64,000 nucleotides of DNA from assembly GCA_964016985.1 (NCBI GenBank), contig OZ024823.1, forward strand, positions 24,249,320-24,313,319, written 5' to 3'. The position numbers and the translations under genes are program-made. Positions 1 to 10,522 of the stretch are shown piece after piece. The notes under the pieces are model-generated. The model searched no databases. It saw only the letters and a program-made list of their open reading frames with translations, and was not told the DNA's origin. Source of the DNA: Anodontia alba (Eukaryota; Mollusca; Bivalvia; Lucinida; Lucinidae). Numbering within the stretch: position 1 is the stretch's first letter; each line of letters begins with the position of its first letter.

Positions 1-46
1 ACTGTTTGCCAGTTACCATTTTTGGGGTCTCCAGACTAAAATTGTA
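1..46 (+). repeat. P1 MITE, right-end fragment
   Basis: ACTGTTTGCC followed by GGGGTCTCCAGACTA matches the right end of P1, seen complete at 645-871. The left part lies outside the window, in a GINS1 intron. Confidence 0.7.
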
Positions 47-141
47 TAAGGAAGGGAAGTAGTTTTTCTTATGAATAATAACTTCACATATTTATAGGAG
101 TTGTAAGAGGTAATGGTAGCCTAACTGTTTTTATATTACAG

Positions 142-258
142 GTTCAATGGTTTAATAAGTACAACAAATGTCTGGCTAGTTATATGAGATCTATAGGTGG
201 ATCAGGAGGGCTCGACTTGACACAGGACATGAAACCACCAAAAACACTATATGTTGAG
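142..258 (+). CDS. GINS1: GINS complex subunit 1 (PSF1), internal coding exon
   Basis: Thirty-nine codons in phase 0, between a TTATATTACAG acceptor and a GTATGC donor. The product holds WFNKYNK, then SYMRS and [17 protein letters not shown]. This closely matches the stretch of animal PSF1 where the helical A domain ends and the linker to the B domain begins; TQDMKPPK is diagnostic. PSF1 is one of four GINS subunits, which join MCM2-7 and CDC45 to form the CMG replicative helicase in the nucleus. The exon runs straight into the next one in frame. Upstream exons (roughly the first 110 residues) lie before the window. Exon edges come from splice consensus plus family alignment from memory, not from transcripts. 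Confidence 0.96.
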
Positions 259-382
259 GTATGCTCTCCATCATGCAAATAAACTGCACCATAGGAATTT
301 TTATTTTTATTTTTTTTTTTGTAATGAGCACAAGATAACACACCATTTCATGGAGAAATAGGAACATTTATCTGGATACCCC

Positions 383-610
383 TTATCCCATTGTAGACTG
401 AATAGACTCCCCCACACTAAATATTGGAAAAGTTCAATTTTAATTTTAAGTATGCCCAGCTATGAGATTTAGATATTCCTAGAGAAAATTGGTTCAACTA
501 TTTGCAAACAGTGGAGACCCTGGTCAGATGCCACATTCTGCCGCATCTGATTTGGGTCTGCACTGTTTGCAAATTACCCTTTTCGGGGTCTCCAGACTAC
601 AATAGGTTAT
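383..610 (+). repeat. P1 palindromic MITE
   Basis: Left end CCCATTGTAGACTGAAT and an inverted right end TCCAGACTACAATAGG. The core GGAGACCCTGGTCAGATG is inverted at CTGATTTGGGTCTGCACTG. Intron of GINS1. The ends are partly decayed. Confidence 0.75.
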
Positions 611-644
611 ACCTAAAGCATTGCTATGCAAGGTTAGCAGTCTG

Positions 645-871
645 TTAACCCATTGTAGACTGAATGAACATCCCCTCACTATATATTGGAAGATTCTAAT
701 TTTGATTTTACGTATGTCGGGCTATCTGATTTAGATATTCCTAGAGAAAAACGGTAGAACTATTTGCAATCAGTGGAGACCCTGATCAGATGCCGCTTTC
801 TGCGGCATCTGATCTGGGTCTGCACTGTTTGCCAATTACAATTTTTAGGGGTCTCCAGACTACAATGGGTC
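645..871 (+). repeat. P1 palindromic MITE, well preserved
   Basis: Starts TTAACCCATTGTAGACTGAA and ends with the inverted CTCCAGACTACAATGGGT. The centre GATGCCGC..TTCTGCGGCATC is a strong hairpin. TTAA at the left end fits a TTAA-type (piggyBac-like) target. A computed open frame on the minus strand here is only the translated hairpin. Confidence 0.8.
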
Positions 872-1084
872 AAAAAAACATGGTGTTTAAACTTTGCTAA
901 ATTTAAAAACTGAACAAAAAATACCCCCGACTTGACAGTAACATTAATGAATTGACTAGCTGATCTTGTCCTTAATGTTTTTGTCGAATTTTCAAGCACA
1001 TACAGATCATCAGAAGTGACCAGGGAAGACCCATATTAAACTTTTTTGATAGCTGTAGATAAAAAAGGTACGTATCCAGACAAG

Positions 1085-1291
1085 GATCATGAAATAATTT
1101 CTATGGCCATTCTGTCCCTTTCACTGTTTCAAAAAGGTCAGTTGTCAGTTTCTGGCAAAAGAATGTGCACAATACTGGTTAACCGCTAAAAAGGACTAAC
1201 CTGCCCTGTAAAAGTGTGGTTAGGTAAACTGACCGCGCTTGACATGATCCCATTAGGTTGACTGGGCCGTAAAACCTCAACACAAACTAAA
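1085..1291 (+). mobile_element. SINE-A, 5'-truncated, with 13-bp target duplication
   Basis: Flanked on both sides by GTATCCAGACAAG (1072-1084 and 1292-1304), a target-site duplication. The body matches the 3' two thirds of SINE-A (GTCAGTTTCTGGCAAAAGAA, GACTGGGCCGTAAAACCTCA). The tRNA-like head is missing, as in incomplete reverse transcription. GINS1 intron. Confidence 0.85.
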
Positions 1292-1581
1292 GTATCCAGA
1301 CAAGCATTTTGTTTGAAAACCCCAAAACATTTTTTTTCCAGAGCTCTGTCGTTCACATATGAAAGTCACAAGACTTCACCTTTTAGATTTGTGAAATTCA
1401 CAAATAAAACAGTCAAAATTCTTGCAGACGAATTTCTCAGATCTTTTTTTTTTTCTTCTTCTCCTTCTCTTTGTATGTAAGTTTCACACATTTAGCATTA
1501 ACTTACGGAGTTGTTGAAAAAAGTTGGTTACTTGTTTTTTGTTCAAGGAAATGGTTTTGTTTTGTTTATTTAACATTCTAG

Positions 1582-1656
1582 GTGCGATGTCTAGTTGATC
1601 ATGGTGAATTTGAGACTCAAGATGGTAATATTATTGTTTTGAAGAAAAATAGCCAG
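1582..1656 (+). CDS. GINS1: GINS1 (PSF1) penultimate exon, B-domain start
   Basis: Twenty-five codons in phase 0, between acceptor TTAACATTCTAG and donor GTAAAA. The product reads VRCLVDHGEFETQDG, then NIIVLKKNSQ. It corresponds to the start of the small C-terminal B domain of PSF1, which contacts CDC45 and MCM in the helicase. The family ending KKNSQ sits exactly at the donor, and the next exon resumes with HFL as in other animals. Reading past the donor meets an in-frame stop in a P1 MITE, so the longer open frame here is intronic. The 1.3-kb intron before it is filled by MITE copies and a truncated SINE-A. Confidence 0.96.
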
Positions 1657-1686
1657 GTAAAAACTTTTGAAGTCTTTCTGCTATTT

Positions 1687-1870
1687 CACCCATTTTATTG
1701 TGGAGACCCCAAAAAGCATAATTGGCAAACAGTGCAAACCCAGATCAGATGCAGTAGAATAGTTTGCAAATAGTTTTATCCATTTCTAAATCACATAGCC
1801 TGACATACCTAAAATTGAAATCTGACTCTTCCAATATATATATAGTGTAGGAGAAATTTATTCAGTTTAA
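1687..1870 (-). repeat. P1 MITE, internally deleted
   Basis: TGGAGACCCCAAAAAGCATA and the core CAAACCCAGATCAGATGCAG lead directly into GTTTGCAAATAG, so one half of the central hairpin is deleted. It begins just after the GINS1 25-codon exon and supplies the stop that ends the intronic read-through frame. Confidence 0.7.
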
Positions 1871-1871
1871 A

Positions 1872-1937
1872 GTAAACTGACCGTTCTTGACATGACCTCG
1901 TTGGGTTGACTGGGCTGTAAAACCTCAACACAAACAA
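1872..1937 (+). mobile_element. SINE-A 3' tail fragment
   Basis: AAACTGACCGTTCTTGACAT through GTTGACTGGGCTGTAAAACC to CAACACAAAC matches only the tail of SINE-A. It abuts the P1 copy. Confidence 0.7.
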
Positions 1938-2454
1938 AGTCAGTTTGAAATGGGTTAAATCAACTGCTTAGTTAACCACTTTACTACCAAATATTCATAT
2001 GGATTCTTCCATGTTCTAATTTAGACACCTTTTCATTATATCTGTTTCCTTACTATAAAACCAAGTTAATATACCATCTTGACACAAATGACCCTCATGG
2101 GTCGATGTTAACCATAACTCATTATTATCACCATCAAATTTAGACAAATTCATTCAGGCTAAAATCACAAACACAATCACAGACGGTATAGGTCCAGATG
2201 AAATGACTTGTTACAAGCAAAGCTACAGATAACAAGAACTATAAAAAGATAGTTTTGGGTTATGATTGTATCAAAATGTATCTTAGTGTGTTTTCAGTGA
2301 GAAATCCTATGATGTTTTGGTGCAAAAATAAATTATCACAATAATTGTCCTTATCTGGGCCAATGTATAGGGAAGGCATTTTCTTTATTTCCCCTAAATA
2401 TTGGGACACCTTGACTGCTTACCATACTTATCCTTAAAGTTGAACAAGTACATT
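1938..2454. other. Unassigned intron sequence
   Basis: AT-rich GINS1 intron. A line near 2390 (CCTAAATATTGGGACACCTT) resembles the end of a P8 MITE; otherwise nothing recognisable. Confidence 0.4.
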
Positions 2455-2669
2455 TTAACCCTTAAAGGGCCAAACAAAATTTATAGAGGACGACATTTTT
2501 TTTTTTTTTTTTCCCAGAGAAAAACAAGTTGACATTTCATGTGAATTGTCTGCCAGGCAGACAATTCATATGAAATGTCAGGACTTGTTTTCTCTGAAAA
2601 ATAAAAAAATAAATAAATAATAAAAAATTGTCATCTGCTGCAGTTTTTGATTGGGGCTTTAAGGGTTAA
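2455..2669. repeat. P4 palindromic MITE
   Basis: TTAACCCTTAAAGGGCCAA at the left is inverted at GGGCTTTAAGGGTTAA. The central hairpin is GACATTTCATGTGAATTGTC against its inverted copy, separated by a few bases. The ends match P3 but the core differs. Confidence 0.85.
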
Positions 2670-2801
2670 GCTAGCCAGTCCATATGACAATGACTTTGGT
2701 AAACTTATGCTTATGTATTATATGAATTAAATCATTACTTTGTTATATACAGTTCAAAGTAAATGTTACTGTTGACATTATCTGTTATTATTGTCATAAG
2801 A

Positions 2802-3001
2802 TTAATCCTTGTCGTGCTGAACCCGGATATACCCTGCCTTTGCAAACAGTGTAGATCCAGATCAGTTGGCTCTGATCTGGATCTGCACTGTTTAGAATTA
2901 AGTATGTGAATTTATAACAACAATCTGGATCTAGTAATTTGATTGGCTGAAAATTAGAAGTGAGCGTGGCATCTTAATTTATTCAGCAGGACACGGATTA
3001 A
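2802..3001. repeat. P2 palindromic MITE
   Basis: TTAATCCTTGTCGTGCTGAA at the left is inverted at TTATTCAGCAGGACACGGAT and ends TTAA. The core hairpin is GCAAACAGTGTAGATCCAGA against CTGGATCTGCACTG. About 200 bp, in the last GINS1 intron. Confidence 0.85.
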
Positions 3002-3419
3002 GTATGTTACAGAGCAAGCCCCCATTTTTTTTCTAAGCCACTTCTTTGACATGTATTTATTTTTGTTCCATTTTAAATCTTTGCATGCTGGGTAATTTTG
3101 CATGCTTTTTTGTCGTCTGTGGATTTTTTTTTGTTAAAATTAACTTTTTCAAAAACATCTTTCAGGAATACCATCAGTGTCAAACAGTTTTAAGCCAGAT
3201 CAGGCCCGATGTTTTGTCGGGCCTGGTCTGGGTCCAAACTGTTTGCAAAAGTTATCAGCGGGCAACAATTGCGGGGAAAGAGTAGTGTTTTTTATAACCT
3301 CATGTATCCTGTTTAACAGCATTTGTGACATGTTCTGTTAATGTTGTCAGTGTTCCTGTTGAAACAATGTGCTGTCTCAATTACCAATGAAACTTATTTC
3401 AAATATATTTCTGTTTCAG

Positions 3420-3488
3420 CATTTCCTTCTACGATCTGAATGTGAACACTTGATACGACAGGGAATATTGGAGCATATGGTGCACTGA
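3420..3488 (+). CDS. GINS1: GINS1 (PSF1) terminal coding exon with stop
   Basis: Twenty-two codons plus TGA, after a TTCTGTTTCAG acceptor. The product is HFLLRSECEHLIRQGILEHM followed by VH, which aligns with the conserved PSF1 C-terminus (LIRQG.LEH). The B domain ends here. The 3' UTR begins at 3489; four bases later a TTAA-flanked palindrome (P3, 3493-3729) starts, so the transcript probably carries that hairpin. This fixes 3488 as the end of GINS1 coding sequence. The three exons in the window give 86 residues of a family protein of about 196. Confidence 0.96.
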   Translation, partial: HFLLRSECEHLIRQGILEHMVH

Positions 3489-3492
3489 TGTC

Positions 3493-3729
3493 TTAACTTT
3501 GAGTGCCAGTCACAACAATTGTCGTCTGCTTTGTCTTCTGCCGGTCACTTTAAAAGTCATTGTTGAAAAACAGTGTGGACCCAGATCAGACTGCTCCTGC
3601 AGTCTGATCTGGGTCCACACTGTTTGCCTTATGCAAAAATAGGTTCGAAAAGTTTGCAAGAATATTCAGCAGATGACATAAACAGACGACATTTTCAGAT
3701 GCAGGTTTTCTTGGCATTTTAAGGGTTAA
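3493..3729. repeat. P3 palindromic MITE in the GINS1 3' UTR
   Basis: TTAACTTTGAGTGCCAGTCA at the left; the right end is CTTGGCATTTTAAGGGTTAA. The core AAACAGTGTGGACCCAGATC is inverted around CTCCTGCAG. It starts four bases after the GINS1 stop codon, so it is probably transcribed as part of the mRNA. Confidence 0.85.
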
Positions 3730-4129
3730 CTTTGAGCAATATGAAGAGAATACCAGCCTTCAGGCATATGCAAACTGAATGCTCTGACCAGTCTGTGAAG
3801 TTCTCCCAGATAACCTTTGGACATAGATTTAAGGGGAGGCAAATCTGTAAAGTATTGCCTCCCTTCTAAAAAGAGTCTACTCTAAAAGGATAGAATATGC
3901 TCCCCTTGGGTACAAATTCTTTCCTTTTAGATTTGACCCCTTTCTGAATGGGCCTGGTGCACAGGGAAGCCAACTAAAAGTCACAAAGTTGTCTCTCTTG
4001 TAAAAATAGCCAAAAATCTGTTATGTCTATCTAGTTCCCTTAACTGTGCACCTAGACTGGGCCAGTGTGCAGTCTGGTCTGAACATGTTCAGTTCATAGA
4101 AGCCTGAAGACTAGCCCCCGAGGTTAAAA

Positions 4130-4270
4130 ACTTCTTTCATGCTCAACTCAGCCAAGCATGAAATTTGTCCTGCAAATAAATCTTAAATTATTATTACTTT
4201 TGTCTTGCCAAATATTGCTAGGCATGAAAATTTCTCTGCTAATAAATATGAAAATGCCAACTATTGTTCA
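4130..4270. repeat. Inverted 'CATGCTCAACTCAGC' repeat fragment
   Basis: TCATGCTCAACTCAGCCAAG and the diverged inverted GCTAGGCATGAAAATTTC recur at 7691-7855. It is probably another small palindromic family, degraded. Confidence 0.5.
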
Positions 4271-4526
4271 TATTTGATTGCAGAGAAAATTTGTTCAAGT
4301 AATGATCCTAAATTGGCCTATGACTTTTTATGTGAAGGCCAAATTTGCCTCCTATACATTAGTAGGAGGAAAATTTCAAAATTCGTTTAGTCATTTTTTC
4401 AAAATTTATTCAAGACCAATGGTTGAAACAATAATGTACCTGTGCTATAAAATCAAGAAATCTTTTGTCAGAACAACTCTTTAAAAATATGTTTCAATTT
4501 AAAGTACATGTGCTGTTATAATGTGC

Positions 4527-4532
4527 AATAAA
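4527..4532 (+). promoter_or_regulatory. Candidate GINS1 polyadenylation signal
   Basis: A canonical AATAAA lies 1.04 kb beyond the GINS1 stop and is followed within 30 bases by T/G-rich sequence (TTGTTTGGC, GCTGTTTG). Other AATAAA copies occur nearer the stop (about 4175 and 4240) but have weaker downstream context. The choice is inference; long-read or 3'-end RNA data would settle it. Confidence 0.4.
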
Positions 4533-4750
4533 ATATTGTTTGGCATCGCTGTTTGTTATATTTGAGAAGTAGTAAGGGCTTCCTGCAAAACATTTTATCA
4601 GTGCGGTTGGATTTCTAAAGTGCAGCTTTTTATCTTTTTTTTTTTTTTTTTTTTTTTGTATTGCAGACCTTCAAAGTATCCTTTACCAAAACACATTTTT
4701 ATAAACATTTTCCCAGTTATGAAATGCTGTTAAGCCTCCTTTTTGTATCC

Positions 4751-4950
4751 AGAGGAATTGTTAAGCAGGAGTATTTGGTGATAGTTTTGGGATAATTTTT
4801 CTTATTTCTCCATAAAAACATATGTTGTGGGAATTCATTAGAAGCACCTCACTGAGGCGCTTCTAATGAGTACCCACAGGTTTTTATGGAGATCTGGAGA
4901 AAATTATCCCTAACTTATCATCAAATATTCCTGCTTAACAAGTCCTCTGG
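4751..4950. repeat. P5b hairpin MITE
   Basis: AGAGGAATTGTTAAGCAGGA at the left is inverted at TCCTGCTTAACAAGTCCTCT. The centre is TCATTAGAAGCACCTCACTG against GAGGCGCTTCTAATGAG. The termini differ from P5a but the central hairpin is the same. Confidence 0.85.
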
Positions 4951-5270
4951 GCCACTATTTGATGGAGAACTGGTATTTATTGCTACAAAGAGAACTTCTG
5001 GACTTGTACTTCTTCCCAGAAAATATTTTCTTGAGCCTTGGGAATAGAAGAAATTGCATGGACTCTAGTCCAATGTGTTAAGACGGAGTTGACAACATGC
5101 ATGTTTTCAGATTCCTCTACAGATTTGTTATGGTCAATGTTGTTCATGTGAACAGCAAAGGCTGGTCAGAATATCTGAATGAGCAGGCTGATGCAATCTA
5201 GTCAACACATCATTTTTTTATTATTATTATTATTATTTTGTTTTGCCATATGGCATGGCTTGACTGAATA

Positions 5271-5443
5271 CAGTAGAACCTCGATAATTCAAACTCCAAT
5301 AATTCAAAATTCTCAATAATTCAAAATCATTTTGAAGTCCAGACTTAAATATATGTATGCATTTTAACCCTCAATTATTCAGTCTCAATAATTCAAACAA
5401 AACTGCTTGGTTCCTTGGACTTTGAATTATCAAGGTTCCACTG
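5271..5443. mobile_element. Pogo-like TA-flanked MITE
   Basis: CAGTAGAACCTCGATAATTC at the left and GAATTATCAAGGTTCCACTG at the right are inverted, flanked by TA on both sides. CAGTnGAACCTCGATAAnTC ends are typical of pogo/Tigger-type Tc1-mariner elements. 173 bp, no coding capacity. Confidence 0.85.
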
Positions 5444-5445
5444 TA

Positions 5446-6517
5446 GTTAAATCTTGTCTTAACAGAAGACACAGGTGATTCCAGAGTGTACCCAAGATAC
5501 ATTTTGATACGAACATAACCAAAAATGATCTGGAATGCTTGCTTATTTTCACTTAAAATCTGATCAGGAACCTAGTTTCCTATATGCTTTCTCATCTTGC
5601 TTAGCCCGTGCCCTTTTAAATACACCTGCTGAGAAATGTGACATATCTTAAAACCATCAATGCTGCCAAGATATATAAAGAGCTGTCCATACATAATGCC
5701 TCAGTTGTACCCTTAAAAAATGGCAACAATATTAATAGCTGCTACAAGATACCAAATAATTGATGGTTATAGAACTAAATTGTACTTTGATGGTGTTGAT
5801 GTTGAACTGCCCATTCAACAGTGTTCAGGTTTATACATTGGGCCAGAGGTTGTGTATGTTTTGCATGCATTTGTATTGATTTATACACATATGGAGCCTC
5901 TTTCCATCTTTTAAATGCCCCCTTGTCCACTTTATACTCCAGTTACGGCATGCTGGATATTTTCTTACTGCACTAAGTTCTGAAAATTTCCTAGAGGGAG
6001 CTGTAATTCAAATATCCAATACTTGAGTTCTTAGTCAGGCAATCTAGACAGCCACATACTTATTTGTCTGCAAGACAGATTTTCCTTTCAAATGTCTCCT
6101 CTAAGTCAACTTGTACATATTTTTTCGAAAGTCGCCACTGCTAGTGGTGTTCAAGAAAAGGAGCTAAATACAGATTAAGCATGGTTCAGCCAAGCGTGCA
6201 AAGTAGGTCAAGGTCAGTAACAGTCTGTCAGTGGGCAGGGTGCACCATGTGTGTATGATTTCATAGTCTAGAAGCCCTGGTGTTCAAAAATGGAGCTATG
6301 CCCACAGACTTAAAATTGTTGATGCTGACAAAGGACAACAATTCCTCCGGAAAGATCTGTATGTTGCTCCTGTTTGTTAAAGCAGTTGCAACAATGGAAA
6401 ACAAACAAAATACTGTGGTGTGTTTTTTATTCAAAACCCCATGAGTAACAATACCTCATTAAAACCAAATTAAAAGTAACAACACAGGATCCACATATTC
6501 CATATAAGGTAAATGTC
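5446..6517. other. Unassigned intergenic DNA
   Basis: AT-rich, no recognised exon, RNA gene or repeat end. A 64-codon open frame at 5720-5914 has no recognisable motif or splice sites. Confidence 0.4.
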
Positions 6518-6704
6518 CTAAAATTTGAACACTATTCCATACTTTTTGACCTAAATTTTGCTTTTTTATGCAGCTGTTTCTCAAAATACTTGGTGGAATG
6601 ACAAATTGTGTAGACCCGGATCAGACTGATTCATCAGGATTTGGGTCTACACTGTTTGCATATCCCGTTTTGCCAGAAACTTTTGTGTACAAAATTTAAG
6701 GACC
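6518..6704. repeat. P9 palindromic MITE
   Basis: CCTAAAATTTGAACACTATT to ACAAAATTTAAGGACC with the core TGTGTAGACCCGGATCAGAC inverted at GGGTCTACACTGTTTGC. The same frame appears at 19447-19850, where it is interrupted by a P2 copy. Confidence 0.65.
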
Positions 6705-7265
6705 TTTATCATAATACATTGATAATCAAAATGCACTGAATTCATTTTCTTCATTAAAGTTGTAGTTCATCATTAAAAATAAAAAGACATTTTCTATAAA
6801 AAATAAAATCTGTGGGACTGTTGAGATGTATTATCAGATCCATTATAATGACTTGAGCTGGAAAAACACCAATATTCCACACCATACAGTGTCGTAAACA
6901 CTGCTGCATATAAACACCTACTTCACAAGTTCAGTCGCTGCCTTCACTGTGCTGGACATTGCTGCATGTCCATACACAGTTCAGCCAGTATCTTCACTGT
7001 TTGAACTGCTTGCATATTTAGGAAGCACAGCTCCAGACAAAAGATATATAAATGAGCAGTAACAAGAAAATGTACTGCCTGTTGAAGAATCGAGATCAGA
7101 ATGTGCATTTTCAGAGCCTTATCAGTCTTCACTGTCCACCAGAACCCTTAGATCCTCGGCTACCTAAAGAGTGTCCAGTGAATATCAATTTGTCAAAGCT
7201 CCAGATAAAGTGCTTTATTCAACAAAGAAAATTGCTTATTTTTCCAAGAAAATGTTAGTATTCAT

Positions 7266-7477
7266 TTAAACCTTGTCCCGCTGAACCCGGATAAACCCTG
7301 CCTTTGCAAACAGTGTAGATCCAGATGTTGGCTTCTGAAGAAGCCAACTGATCTGGATCTGCAATGTTTGTCAATTAGAATGTGAATTTGTATCAACAAT
7401 CTGGATCATGTAATCTGATTGGCTGAAAATTAGCAGTGGGTGTGGCATCTTAATTTATTCAGCATGACAAGGGTTAA
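7266..7477. repeat. P2 palindromic MITE
   Basis: ACCTTGTCCCGCTGAACCCG at the left, TTCAGCATGACAAGGGTTAA at the right. The core CAAACAGTGTAGATCCAGAT is inverted at GATCTGGATCTGCAATG. Confidence 0.85.
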
Positions 7478-7690
7478 GGGCTTCTAAGAGTATTCTCAAC
7501 ATGTTTTTATGGAAAAATAAGAAAATACTAACCCAAAATTCCCCCTTATCTGAGCCATGTTTAAGTTTATGGCCCTGTCACACACAATATTTCTGTCAAC
7601 ACATGCTGTATGAAGGCTCTGATCTAGCTGCACAAATGTGCAGGCTGATACAAGTCTTCCTGGTCCAAAGGTTCTAAAACTTTTTTTTTT

Positions 7691-7855
7691 ATGCTCAACT
7701 CAGCTAAGCATGAAATTCTCTCTAATATTTTCATATTTATTAGTCAGAGAAATTTTCATGCTCAGCTAAGATTAACAAGAAAGAATAGGCAGTTATAAGT
7801 AATTTGAGATTCATTAGCATGAAAAATTTTATGCTCAGCTGAGTTGAGCATGAAA
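7691..7855. repeat. Palindromic 'ATGCTCAACTCAGCTAAGC' element
   Basis: ATGCTCAACTCAGCTAAGCA is inverted at TGCTCAGCTGAGTTGAGCAT. The inner halves carry a matching inverted AATTTTCATGCTCAGC. It is bounded by poly-T and poly-A. Confidence 0.65.
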
Positions 7856-8000
7856 AAAAAATTATAAACTTGGGGCCTGATGGTAATCTCTGCAGCCCCT
7901 GTATATACTTTATTTCATCTATATTTAATATATGAAACTCTTTAGAACTGCCTCACTGATGCAATTCTAATGGGCACAATGTAAGCTCTCAATGGAATAT

Positions 8001-8234
8001 ACCGTAATGACCATAAGTATTGGGACAGGTAGGCCTTTGCAAACAGTGTAGACCCAGATCAGATGCCGCAGAATACAGTATCTAATCAGTCAAATCAGAT
8101 GCTGCAGAACTTGGTAGCTGATCAGGGTCTACACTGTTTGCCATACATACATATCAACAGGTAATAGAATGGACTATTTCAAACTTTAGCAGTATGGCAA
8201 GTAGATAAGTTGTCCCAAACTGGGTAAATACAGT
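8001..8234. repeat. P8 MITE with duplicated centre
   Basis: ACCGTAATGACCATAAGTAT to CTGGGTAAATACAGTA. The core TGTAGACCCAGATCAGATGC is inverted at CTGATCAGGGTCTACACTG. The middle contains a repeated CAGATGC(C/T)GCAGAA block. Confidence 0.65.
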
Positions 8235-8282
8235 AAATATTTCTGGGTTGAAAGAAGTCTTATCTAGAGCTAGGAGGATGTA

Positions 8283-8601
8283 CAGTCGACTCTCCTTATC
8301 TCGACCTCGCTTATCTCGAATAATCGCTTTTCTCGGAGTGAAAATCTTGTCTCTCATCCCTGTTTTAACAGGACATCTAACAACAGGTAATAAATATTGT
8401 GAAAAAGAGGAGAAATTGCTCCTCTTTTCCACAATATTTTCAATATATCTCTAATTTCAGGAGTCAAATTTCATATTCATTTGTTAAATGTGCTGTTTGA
8501 TTTATTGTTTTTCTCATTTCCGCAGATCTGATATGTCGAGGTACGGATATCTCGAAGTGTTTCAGAGAGTCCCTTGGAATTCGAGATAATGGACTTGACT
8601 G
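8283..8601. mobile_element. P7 pogo-like element, TA-flanked
   Basis: CAGTCGACTCTCCTTATCTC at the left; TCGAGATAATGGACTTGACT at the right is its inverted partner; TA on both sides. The centre is a hairpin, GAGGAGAAATTGCTCCTC. 319 bp, no transposase. Confidence 0.85.
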
Positions 8602-8603
8602 TA

Positions 8604-9661
8604 TATTGCGATCAGAGAAGGCCCCAGCCAGATGATGCAAATGCACAGGCTGGTCATGTCTCTTTCTCATGCAATATTGGTGTTTTTCTCTAGCATTCTT
8701 GTTGCAAAAAACACTCACATTTGAATATAGCAAAACAGAAAACAAAGAAAAAGGAGGAAGACAGGGGTTATGAATGATACATGTATATGAAAAGCTATAA
8801 ATGCATAGAACATAAAATGCAAAGCAAACAAAATATATCATACCTTTGAGCAAGCTAATTACTGAATTTAACCTAAATATTCGGACACCTTAAGTCCTCA
8901 ACATACACTGTACTTGACCTAAAATTTGAAGACCTCCATTTTACTACCGTAGGTGTAAACATTTGATGGATGAGTGGCAATCAATGCAGACCCTTTCTTC
9001 TGGAAAGTTTGTAGGTACTCAGTGCAGAGAAATAATATAAGGTATTTTGGAGACAAAATATCAAAACAGAACACCGTACCAGTTTTATAAAATCAAGGCT
9101 ATGGGAGTAAACAAGCAATCCCAATGAGTACCCACAACTATCATTTTGTGCAAAAATTAACACTATCTACATTATAAGTACCAAAATAACACCATAGTAA
9201 TGTCCAATAATATTCTAAATTAAAAATCTTGAGATATTTCCCTCTGTAAATAATAACCTCTAACATAGCTTAGATAAACATCTTCAATTTTCTTCTCAGA
9301 AAACAGAACTTGGCTTTTTTCAAACTAGAAATGTGTGTGACAAAACTCTCACAAAATTAATCCATTTTTTTTTTTTTTTCATCATTAAATACTTATCAAA
9401 ATATCTTGCTAACAAGAAAAGTGTGATGGATGAATGAATGAATGACCCAAAAGCAATATGCCCCTCCAACTTCTTTCAAGTTGGGGTCATAATTACCTTG
9501 GAAATGATTTGAATGGAACACCAAGGCTTATTTTCTGAGAAAAATAACTTAAAATTCCATATATGATATTTAAATACATGTGTGTATTTACAATTCATGC
9601 ATTTAAATTCTGCTTGCTAAAGGTTATTTACTATAAAAATGAATATGACCATGAAGGAAGC
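8604..9661. other. Intergenic DNA with a truncated hairpin end
   Basis: No gene recognised. Near 9430-9495 the sequence GATGAATGAATGAATGACC leads into GCCCCTCCAACTT..AAGTTGGGGTCAT, a short-repeat run then a hairpin, like the 3' ends of the array elements but without an array. Confidence 0.4.
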
Positions 9662-9936
9662 TTAATTCTTAAAGCCCTAAACAAATTTGTAGCAGATGAC
9701 ATTCTAAATTCATTTTTTTTTTTTTTAAATTTCAGAGAAAATTTTTTTGACATTATATGTGAATTGTCTGTCTGCTAGGCAGATGATTCACATGAAATGC
9801 TAAGCCTTATTTTCTCTGAAAAATTAAAGTAAGGCTAGCAGACAATTCATATGAAATGCCAAGCCTGATTTTCTCTGGAAAAAAAAACAAAAACAGTGTC
9901 ATCTACTGTAGCTGTGATTGGTGCTTTAAGGATTAA
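9662..9936. repeat. P4 MITE with extended centre
   Basis: CTTAAAGCCCTAAACAAATT at the left is inverted at GTGATTGGTGCTTTAAGGAT. The central GACATT..TGTGAATTGTCTG hairpin is present, and an extra half copy (GCAGACAATTCATATGAAAT) follows at about 9838. Confidence 0.75.
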
Positions 9937-10172
9937 TGTGTAAGTATGCCTTTGAATTTATCAGTATGGAATGCAAAAACCTACCCGGAATAAGGATGGT
10001 GTACATAGATGCCTTATGATGGAATAGGGGGATATGACAAGGAATAATTTGTAAAAATATACTTTTCAAGGGCGAAGACCTGTGTGTTTTTTACTTTTTG
10101 TTTTAAAGAATTAATTTAAACCCATGTATGTCTGCATTTCCAAAATAAATGTTTCCATAGTCATCAAATTGT

Positions 10173-10354
10173 TTTAACCTATTTTAGTCTGGAGACCCCC
10201 ACAAGGGTAACTGGCAAACAGTGCAGACCCAGATCAGATGCTGCACAATCCAGTGTTTGCAAATAGTTCAGCTATTTTTCTCTTGGAATATCTAAATCAC
10301 ATAGCCTGACATACCTAAAATCAAAATTGGACCCATCCAGTATAAAATGTGTGT

Positions 10355-10385
<31 letters not shown>

Positions 10386-10487
10386 GGGGTTGGTTTTTTT
10401 TTTATTGAGTTGTGGTTTAACGACACGGCAACCCTTGTGGGTCATTTTGTGTTGTCATGTGGGGGAGTTTATTTAGTTTGTAATCAG
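10173..10487 (-). repeat. P1 MITE broken by (TG)n(G)n and a SINE-D piece
   Basis: TAGTCTGGAGACCCCCACAA and the core CAAACAGTGCAGACCCAGAT start it. At about 10350 it runs into (TG)n, then about 20 G, poly-T and a SINE-D tail (CCCTTGTGGGTCATTTTGTG), then returns to the P1 end GGGGAGTTTATTTAGT. Confidence 0.65.
10348..10390 (+). repeat. (TG)n(G)n microsatellite
   Basis: About 10 TG units run directly into about 20 consecutive G. The exact length is likely variable or an assembly-sensitive homopolymer. Confidence 0.9.
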
Positions 10488-10522
10488 TACTATTACTTTT
10501 GTTTAATAGATACTTACCGTAA

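Noticed and set aside
5271..5443. Promoter-like AATTCAAA repeats
   Set aside because: Explained by the inverted ends of a TA-flanked pogo-like MITE.
8464..8853. 129-codon minus-strand open frame
   Set aside because: It overlaps a pogo-like MITE end, has no recognisable motif and has AT-rich low-complexity composition.
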